Part shown: piece by piece, positions 58,471 through 64,000 of the stretch
Layout: each line of letters begins with the position of its first letter
Numbering within the stretch: the stretch's first letter is position 1
From: Novosphingobium rosa NBRC 15208
Lineage (GTDB): Bacteria; Pseudomonadota; Alphaproteobacteria; Sphingomonadales; Sphingomonadaceae
Assembly: GCF_001598555.1 (NCBI RefSeq)
Contig: NZ_BCZE01000040.1
Span: 1-64,000 of the forward strand
DNA: 64,000 bases
Direction: 5' to 3'
Notes under the pieces: generated by a model
Told to the model about the DNA's origin: nothing
The model's input: only the letters and a program-made list of their open reading frames with translations
The model's database searches: none
Made by a program: the position numbers and the translations under genes

Positions 58471-58526
58471 CGCGCGGCTCTAACCCAAAAGCGGCCGGTT
58501 TGCCATCCGGGGTGGTGGCGCCGTCA

Positions 58527-59288
58527 TCACCCCTTCGGCGTCTCCAGACTCTTGTGCAGCGCCTCCTTGCCCACCGCGCCCAGCAGCAGATGGCCATTGG
58601 CCAGGAAGGTGGGGGTGGAGTTGATGCCCAACTGCTTGGTCATCTCCAGATTGGTGGCGATCTCGGTTTTCACCGGCTCGCTGTCCGCATCGGTTTTGGC
58701 GCGGGCCAGATCGATCCCGGCGGCCTTGGCGGCGGCTGCGATGCCCGCCTCGTCGGGGCGTTCCTGCGCATACATCGCATGGTGGAAGGCGGGGAACTTG
58801 CCCTGTTTCGCCGCAGCCAGCGCCATGGCGGCGGCCACCCGGCTGCCGGGCGAAAGGATCGGCAGCTGGCGGATCACCACCTTCAGATCGGGATCGGCGG
58901 CGGTCAGGGCGATGATGTCAGCTTCGCTCTTGCGGCAATAGCCGCAGGCATAGTCCATGAACTCCACCAGCACCTTGTGGCCATTGGGATTGCCCAGCAC
59001 CGCGCCGGGGAAGGGCGTTTCGACCAGCTGGCGGATCTGGCCGATCTGCGCTTCGGCCTCGCGCTGGCGCAGCACATCCATGGCTTCGGGCAGGATTTCG
59101 GGATGGGCCATGATGTAGTCATGGATGGCTTTGTCGCCCGTGCCGTGCTGGCCGATGGGCAGCAGCCCCGAGGCGATCAGCGCCGCCCCCGCCACGCCGC
59201 CGATCAAGCCCGCACTCAGGCCGATCAGCAGGCCGCGCATATGGGAGGGCGATGAAGGGGCGGGCCGGGGGGGGAAGTTATCGTTCAT
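58527..59288 (-). CDS. DsbA family thiol:disulfide protein (membrane-anchored)
   Basis: A 253-residue protein with one N-terminal membrane anchor (about residues 18-45) and a periplasmic DsbA/thioredoxin domain. The active site is DYACGYCRKSE (CGYC). The cis-Pro loop is GINSTPTFLANG. It resembles the BdbD/ScsC-like DsbA branch. It lies 11 bp downstream of an M48 protease gene on the same strand, so the two are co-transcribed. Confidence 0.92.
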   Translation of the reverse strand: MNDNFPPRPAPSSPSHMRGLLIGLSAGLIGGVAGAALIASGLLPIGQHGTGDKAIHDYIMAHPEILPEAMDVLRQREAEAQIGQIRQLVETPFPGAVLGNPNGHKVLVEFMDYACGYCRKSEADIIALTAADPDLKVVIRQLPILSPGSRVAAAMALAAAKQGKFPAFHHAMYAQERPDEAGIAAAAKAAGIDLARAKTDADSEPVKTEIATNLEMTKQLGINSTPTFLANGHLLLGAVGKEALHKSLETPKG

Positions 59289-59299
59289 AGGGCTGGCGC

Positions 59300-60703
59300 T
59301 TACTTGCGTTTCTTGCCCTTGGCCATGGCGGAGCGCGCTTCCATCGCAATGTCCTGAGCGCGCAGCCAGTCCGGCGTGCCCTGCTTGAGCCCCAGCGCGG
59401 CGGCCTCGGCATTGCGCAGCGCGCCGCCGACATTGCCGTTCAGCTCCTGCTGCTCGGCGCTGGCGAGTTCGGCATGAGGCGTATCGCCCTGCTGCGCATA
59501 GACCATGCCCAGCACATACCAGGCGAAGGGATTCTCACGGTCGCGTGAGAGGGCGGCTTTCAGCACGCGCTCGGCCTCGGCCATATGGGGGTGTTTGGGG
59601 TCGCCCTCATCCTCGGCCAGCAGGGCATGGCCAAAGGTGGTGGCGATCAGCGGCTGGTTGTTGGTCAGCTGGGTGGCGCGGCGCAGCGGATCGATGGCGT
59701 CGGCGGGCTTGCCCGCCTCCAGCAGGATCTGGCCTTTCAGCTCAAGGAAATAGGGATCGTCAGGCGCGTCCTTCAGCAGGGCGTCGGTCTCACCCATCGC
59801 CTTGTCGAGGAAACCTTCCTTGTGCCAGGCATAGGCGCGGGCATAGCGCGCGGGCACGCCGGTCATATATTCGGGAAAGGCGCGCATGGTGTCCGCCGGG
59901 GTGGCCAGATAGCCGTAAAGCTTGGCCTTCACGCGTTTGAAGCGTTCTTCCAGCACCGGATCGACCGGCTTGTTCCAGGCCGGATCCTTCTCATAGACGT
60001 CCTGAAGGAACTGGATACGGTCATCGGTCAGCGGGTGAGTCGACCAGAAGGCGTCCTCATCGGTGCGGGTGATGCCGAACTGGTTCTCCATCTTGAGCAG
60101 CTTGTGGAAGAACTCCACCGAACCGCGCCCGGACAGACCCGCGCCCGACAGGAAACGCGCACCGGCAGCATCCGCCGCCTCTTCCTCGCCGCGCGTGTAG
60201 GAGAGATAGCTGCCCATGGCGGCCTGCTGACCGGCCATGAAGATGCCCATGGCGGCCTCGCCGCCGCCCGCCGCCGCGGCCGCGCCCGCCAGCAGCAGCG
60301 ACAGGATCGAGATGTTGCTGGCCTGCTTCATGCCGCGCGTATCGATGGCATGGCCGCCCACCACGTGGCCAAGCTCGTGCGCCACCACGCCCTGCACCTC
60401 CAGCGCGGAATCGGCGGCGTTGATCAGGCCCGAATTGACATAGACCGCCTGACCGCCCGCCACGAAAGCGTTGATCTCTGAATCATTGACCAGCACAACA
60501 TCGACATTGTGCGGGTCGAGCCCTGTCTGCTGGATCAGCGGCTGGGCCATATCGTGGAGCAGCGCCTCGGTCTCGGCGTCGCGCAGCACCGATTGCGCGC
60601 TGACAGGCGCGGCAGCCAGCGCCAGGCACAAGACCAGGGCGCTGGCCAGAGAGCGAAGCGGCTTGAAGCGGTGGCCGGGCGAATGGAGGGCAGAGTCACG
60701 CAT
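59300..60703 (-). CDS. M48 family metalloprotease (BepA-like)
   Basis: A 467-residue exported protease. The signal peptide is residues 1-37 (…LALAAAPVSAQ). The zinc site is VVAHELGHVVGGHA (HEXXH). A TPR-like C-terminal half runs from about 280 on (GQILLEAGKPADAIDPLRRA, FAWYVLGMVYAQQGDT). The layout matches BepA, which monitors outer-membrane protein assembly. Downstream DsbA-like gene supports an envelope role. Confidence 0.9.
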   Translation of the reverse strand: MRDSALHSPGHRFKPLRSLASALVLCLALAAAPVSAQSVLRDAETEALLHDMAQPLIQQTGLDPHNVDVVLVNDSEINAFVAGGQAVYVNSGLINAADSALEVQGVVAHELGHVVGGHAIDTRGMKQASNISILSLLLAGAAAAAGGGEAAMGIFMAGQQAAMGSYLSYTRGEEEAADAAGARFLSGAGLSGRGSVEFFHKLLKMENQFGITRTDEDAFWSTHPLTDDRIQFLQDVYEKDPAWNKPVDPVLEERFKRVKAKLYGYLATPADTMRAFPEYMTGVPARYARAYAWHKEGFLDKAMGETDALLKDAPDDPYFLELKGQILLEAGKPADAIDPLRRATQLTNNQPLIATTFGHALLAEDEGDPKHPHMAEAERVLKAALSRDRENPFAWYVLGMVYAQQGDTPHAELASAEQQELNGNVGGALRNAEAAALGLKQGTPDWLRAQDIAMEARSAMAKGKKRK

Positions 60704-60761
60704 GATTCAAAGGGCAGGCTAGCACGCCTGCCGCTGAACCGCGCGTGAAGAATTGTGTCTC

Positions 60762-62180
60762 TCAGCTTTGCTCAAGAAACTGGCGCAGCAGGCGTGAAAG
60801 CGTGGCGGCTGAAGGGTTCAGCGTGCCCAGCGGCTCGACATGAGCCGAGCCCTGACGCACCAGCACCAGCGAAACATCATCGGCAATGCCCAGATCGTCC
60901 CAGTCGCGCGCGGGCAGGGCGGCCAGCGCCTGCGCCTCGGGCAGCGGCCGGCGGCGCGGCGTGGCGCTGTTGCTGCGGCGATGCTGGCGTTCGGCGGCGA
61001 TCACGGCTTTGAGGCCGCCCTGCGTCGCGGCCAGATGCGAGGGCAGCGCGCCCTTGCCGATCCTCAGGCGACGGGCATGGGCCAGCACGGAGGCATATTC
61101 GGTCAGCCGCGTCTTGTCGTGACCGGCGCCGAAGACCAACTTCACCACGGGGAGATCGGGCACGCGCGGCTGAGGCGCCAGCCCCTCCGTGGCGAGCAGG
61201 GCGGCGAGGCGTTCGGGCGCCTCGGCCCCGGCCAGCGCCAGATCATGCGCCGCGCCGATGGCGGCATAGAGCGCCTGATGATCGCGTGCGGGCGAAAGGC
61301 GCAGGCCATCCACCAACTGGCGCGCAATCTGCAGCAGGCTGTCGAGCGAGCGCCCCGGCGTGGAAGGCCAGAAGGCCGGATCGGCCGGCTGGGCGAAACC
61401 TTCCTCGCCCTGAGGCCAGAGCGGGTGGCGCGTGGGTGCGGGTTCAACTGCGCCGGGCCCATCGGCCCAGCCCTGACGGTACCAGGGCTGATCGGCCCTG
61501 GCCGCCTGATCGATGCGCGAACGCGCGCCCGGAGGCGCCACCGGGCGCGAAAGCGTGCCGCTGGCGGGCGCGGCATCCAGCGCGCCGGCGATGTCCCTGA
61601 TCAGCTTCTCGCTGGCCTTGGCGTCAAGCTGCTCCTTCCAGTTGATCACGCCCAGAATCTGGCAGATTTTGGCGCGGTGGCTGGAATCGGGATCGTCCGA
61701 AAAGGGCAGCAGAATGCCGCGATAGAGCATGGTGGTGCCCACCGGCGTGTTGAACTCAGCCTCGAAGCCGATCGGCGCGCGGTTGGCGAAGATCTGCGCG
61801 TAATGCTCGGTAAAGCGCGAGAGCAGCGTGCCGCGCGGCACCATGGACAGCGCGCGGGGGCCGGTGTCGATACCTGCCTGATCCGCCAGCCTCTTGCCGA
61901 TATAGGTGAGCTGCGGCGTCTCATCCGGCCCGGTGAACTCGATCAGCACCGAACTGGGCGCGAAATCAGGCAGAGCCGCCAGATCGAGCTGGTCGATGGA
62001 AGGAAACTCTCGCGATTTCAGCAGCCCGGCCCAGTGATTGTAGGCATGGACCTGCATGCGCCGCTCATCGCGGCCCGGGGGCACGGGCAGAATATCCCCG
62101 CCGACCTCATCCTCGTCATAGGTCGAGGCTTGCGGCGTGGCGCCGCGGCTTTCGGCATAGGGGCTGCGCATCGTGTCCAT
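60762..62180 (-). CDS. PAS-domain protein of unknown output
   Basis: A 472-residue cytosolic protein. A PAS-like domain lies at about residues 45-185 (HWAGLLKSREFPSIDQLDLAAL, FNTPVGTTMLYRGILLPFSDD). A long proline/glycine-rich linker follows (about 200-270), and then a helical C-terminal part with LADRLAALLATEGLA-like segments and KAVIAAERQHRRSNSA. No kinase, cyclase or HTH domain is recognisable, so its output is unknown. GAGAG precedes ATG 62180. Confidence 0.8.
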   Translation of the reverse strand: MDTMRSPYAESRGATPQASTYDEDEVGGDILPVPPGRDERRMQVHAYNHWAGLLKSREFPSIDQLDLAALPDFAPSSVLIEFTGPDETPQLTYIGKRLADQAGIDTGPRALSMVPRGTLLSRFTEHYAQIFANRAPIGFEAEFNTPVGTTMLYRGILLPFSDDPDSSHRAKICQILGVINWKEQLDAKASEKLIRDIAGALDAAPASGTLSRPVAPPGARSRIDQAARADQPWYRQGWADGPGAVEPAPTRHPLWPQGEEGFAQPADPAFWPSTPGRSLDSLLQIARQLVDGLRLSPARDHQALYAAIGAAHDLALAGAEAPERLAALLATEGLAPQPRVPDLPVVKLVFGAGHDKTRLTEYASVLAHARRLRIGKGALPSHLAATQGGLKAVIAAERQHRRSNSATPRRRPLPEAQALAALPARDWDDLGIADDVSLVLVRQGSAHVEPLGTLNPSAATLSRLLRQFLEQS

Positions 62181-62240
62181 GGAAGGGCTCTCGCAATCGG
62201 GGAGGCGGCGGAGGGGCCGTCGGTGATTCTGCGAGGATGA

Positions 62241-62277
62241 TGGCGCAACTTGGTAAAAGGCGCGTTAAGTTGCGCCA
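62241..62277. promoter_or_regulatory. Perfect 11-bp inverted repeat upstream of the PAS gene
   Basis: TGGCGCAACTT (62241-62251), 15-nt spacer, AAGTTGCGCCA (62267-62277). It lies 61 bp upstream of the PAS-protein start. A DnaA-box-like TGTGGATAA follows at 62287-62295. Could be a dimeric-regulator operator or the 5' hairpin of the PAS-protein mRNA. Confidence 0.6.
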
Positions 62278-62315
62278 GTTGTTCCCTGTGGATAATTGCG
62301 GGGATTATGAGTCTT

Positions 62316-63065
62316 TTAAGCGGGCGTCTCGAAGCTTCCCAGCCCCTTGTCCGTGCCGCAAAGCCTGTCCCACACACGAAAATACAGGCCGTAATTGCAG
62401 CGGTAGTTCTGATGATGGCGCTGATGATGCGTGGCGGTGATCAGCCAGTCGCCCAGCGGCCCTTCCACGAGTCGGCGCGGAAAGACCTCCCAGCCCATAT
62501 GGTTGGTGACGCCCATGACGGTCATGATCGTCAGCACCAGCGCCAGCACGCCGACATGAAGCGGCACGATGAACACCAGCGCCGGGATGATGACGGCATT
62601 GGTCAGCGCCTCGATGGGATGGAAACTCATGGCGGCCCAGGCGGTGGGCGGGCGGCTGGCATGATGCACGCCATGGGCAAGGCGGAAGATGCGCGGCTGA
62701 TGCATCCAGCGATGCGTCCAGTAGAACCATGTGTCATGCGCCAGCAGCACGATGCCCAGCGAGACCGGCATCCACCATAGCGGCATGGCCAGCGGGTCGC
62801 GGTAGATCCGCGTCCAGCCATGCACCTGCCAGCCCCAGGCAATGATGCCAGCCGGCAGGCCGAAGATCAGGCAGGAAAGCAGCGACCAGCCGATCTCGGC
62901 GCGAATCTGGCGGCCCAGCGGCTGGTAAAGCCCGGGCTTCTTCAGCGCCGTCGCCAAGGCAAAGCCGCCGCTGGAGAGCAGATAGCGCAGAGCGACGATG
63001 CCGCTCATCACCAGCGCCGATATGAGCGCCGCCAGGAGCGTGGGCTGGGATGTCAGCAAGGCCAT
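62316..63065 (-). CDS. Sterol desaturase/fatty-acid hydroxylase family protein
   Basis: A 249-residue membrane protein with about four to five helices and the three histidine clusters of the non-haem diiron hydroxylase family: HDTWFYWTHRWMH, HGVHHAS and HHQRHHQNY (with GVTNHMGWE in between). It may hydroxylate a membrane lipid or carotenoid. ATG 63065 gives the normal N-terminus; the frame continues upstream to 63419 without similarity. Divergent from the DUF1289 gene (71-bp gap). Confidence 0.9.
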   Translation of the reverse strand: MALLTSQPTLLAALISALVMSGIVALRYLLSSGGFALATALKKPGLYQPLGRQIRAEIGWSLLSCLIFGLPAGIIAWGWQVHGWTRIYRDPLAMPLWWMPVSLGIVLLAHDTWFYWTHRWMHQPRIFRLAHGVHHASRPPTAWAAMSFHPIEALTNAVIIPALVFIVPLHVGVLALVLTIMTVMGVTNHMGWEVFPRRLVEGPLGDWLITATHHQRHHQNYRCNYGLYFRVWDRLCGTDKGLGSFETPA

Positions 63066-63136
63066 GCCGGAGACTATAGGCTTTGCGCGTGCGATGGCCA
63101 GTTGTCGCGGCGCGCTGGCTGTGCTTGGCGTTTGGA

Positions 63137-63298
63137 ATGAGCGACGATGTGCCTTCTCCCTGCCTTGGTCTATGCCGTGTCGATGACAGTGGCGAGATCT
63201 GTGTCGCGTGCAAGCGGACGCTTGAGGAAATCGCTGGCTGGGCGATGATGAGCGGCGAAGAGAAAAAGGCGGTTTGGAAGAGGATTGAAGGGGAGTAA
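63137..63298 (+). CDS. DUF1289 family small protein
   Basis: A 53-residue protein with the DUF1289 pattern PCLGLCRVDDSGEICVACKRTLEEIAGW (four cysteines in CxxxC and CxxC spacing), a putative small metal-binding domain. ATG 63137 is preceded by GTTTGGA. The frame extends upstream to 63083, but the family starts here. Function not known. Confidence 0.9.
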   Translation: MSDDVPSPCLGLCRVDDSGEICVACKRTLEEIAGWAMMSGEEKKAVWKRIEGE

Positions 63299-63308
63299 AA
63301 AGAGACAT

Positions 63309-63541
63309 GCGAGGGGGGTACCCTCTCACGCTCTCATTGCGTCTTCCGACGATAGGGCATTGGCGCCCGAGTGTAGTGCCGCAACTCTCCACCTGCGCAA
63401 GGTCAAGCGCCGCAGGCAAGTCACCTTTGATCCATAAGCTGCGTTGGGATGTTAAAGCCTGCGGCGCAGCGACGTTGCTTCAAGGCTGAACCCGTGGCGC
63501 GAGGTAGACATGAAAGGGAGCGCGAGGGTTATGACCCTCGC
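63309..63541 (-). repeat. Intergenic repeat element copy 13 (orientation B)
   Basis: A 233-bp copy with a decayed left end (GCGAGGGGGGTACCCTCTCACGCTCTC) and an intact right end (GAAAGGGAGC plus GCGAGGGTTATGACCCTCGC). The central GCCGCAGGC and GCCTGCGGCGC are present. It lies between convergent DUF1289 and MmcB genes. Confidence 0.9.
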
Positions 63542-63552
63542 ATTCTCTCTTT

Positions 63553-64000
63553 TCAAACCCCTTCCCCCCAGATCCTTATCTGAGGATCGGCAGCAACCGT
63601 TTGCCGCCTCAAGGCGGCACGCGCCAGACGCTCCACCTCCACCTTGCGCCGCGCGGCTGGCAGGGGGCGCAAAGGCGCGGGACGCAAGACTTCGGCGTCA
63701 TAGCCATCCGCCACGATCAGACCGCAACGCTCCGGCAGGAAGGTGTCGGTGTCCATGCAGGCGCGATCCAGATGGCTGGCCAGCCCCCAATAGAAACGGT
63801 CGCAATGGTCGAGGTATTCGGTCCATTTCGCATCGCCGAGCAAATCCGCGCGAGCGACCTTGATCTCCACGATGATGACATGGCCCTTGGCGTCGATGCC
63901 CATCAGATCGGCGCGGCGGCCGCCTCGCAGAGGCATCTCGGGCAAACACCAGATATCGTTGCGGGCAAAGAGGCGGCAGATGCCGCGCGCCGTAGCGGCG
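63553..64000 (-). CDS. mmcB: MmcB family DNA repair protein (5' end beyond the window)
   Basis: The C-terminal 149 or so residues of an MmcB-like protein. The frame enters from the right edge (…ARGICRLFARNDIWCLPEMPL), so the start is outside. A PD-(D/E)xK-type core is visible: RRADLMGIDAKGHVIIVEIKVARADLLGD (Asp and EIK). MmcB is a Caulobacter DNA-damage repair nuclease-like factor of the SOS response. The C-terminus is a basic tail. Confidence 0.85.
   Translation of the reverse strand, partial: AATARGICRLFARNDIWCLPEMPLRGGRRADLMGIDAKGHVIIVEIKVARADLLGDAKWTEYLDHCDRFYWGLASHLDRACMDTDTFLPERCGLIVADGYDAEVLRPAPLRPLPAARRKVEVERLARAALRRQTVAADPQIRIWGEGV

Noticed and set aside
60364..60375. CCACGTGG inside the M48 gene as a third parS site
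   Set aside because: The flanks do not continue the parS arms (ACCACGTGGC context) beyond the central CACGTG.
62287..62295. Origin of replication at the DnaA-box-like site
   Set aside because: Only one box and no AT-rich unwinding region or box cluster; insufficient for an oriC call.
2048..63541. CRISPR array or tandem repeats
   Set aside because: The repeated units are dispersed single copies in gene gaps in both orientations, not tandem units with spacers.

Overview
The window is 64 kb of GC-rich chromosomal DNA. Its gene content points to a sphingomonad-type alphaproteobacterium (Novosphingobium/Sphingobium-like). The indicators are a CarD regulator, a PopZ-type DUF2497 protein, a SUF operon with its own Rrf2 regulator, an MmcB-family repair protein, a Suv3-like helicase next to an S4 protein and a 7Fe ferredoxin, and two TonB-dependent receptors. 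Housekeeping genes dominate. I see no transposase, integrase, phage gene, CRISPR array, rRNA or tRNA. Identity was judged by reading the proteins; no database search was run. Layout: 0-9.5 kb holds free-methionine sulfoxide reductase, a PQQ-type sugar dehydrogenase, a DUF815 ATPase, threonylcarbamoyl-AMP synthase, a GIN-domain lipoprotein, CarD, and the helicase/S4/FdxA cluster. 9.8-16 kb holds an M23 peptidase, ErpA, a CBS protein, a thioredoxin-like ferredoxin, PopZ, TolC and Pcm. 16-25 kb holds fumarase, ribosomal proteins L13/S9, CutA, heme A synthase, MerC and a ThiS-ThiG fusion. 24-34 kb is the most accessory part: a porin, a DMT exporter with a divergent MocR regulator, a ZnuD-like receptor, a cupin, and a LysR-controlled pirin/pirin/OsmC operon. 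34-46 kb holds an acyl-CoA synthetase, PyrD, the sufR-B-C-(unknown)-D-S-T-A operon and a PfkB kinase. 46-64 kb holds PurD and XseA with overlapping divergent start codons, a second M23 peptidase, a very large TonB receptor, L28, TadA, NadC, a LytS/LytTR two-component pair, a DsbA-like protein, an M48 protease, a PAS protein, a sterol-desaturase-family protein and MmcB (cut by the right edge). The most striking non-coding content is a dispersed intergenic repeat family. Eleven elements of about 190-240 bp, one solo terminal hairpin and one decayed copy occupy a large share of the larger intergenic gaps. Each full element is bounded by GCGAGGG/CCCTCGC hairpins, has two different inner ends and occurs in both orientations. 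The hairpin stems vary by compensatory changes, and pyrimidine-rich tracts follow them on the outside, which suggests a bidirectional terminator role. Other signals are Zur-like boxes in front of merC-thiSG and of the ZnuD-like receptor, two parS-like palindromes, a MocR-type operator touching its own start codon, an orphan terminator with a structured RNA candidate upstream of suf, and an internal ribosome-binding site inside the thiS-thiG fusion.
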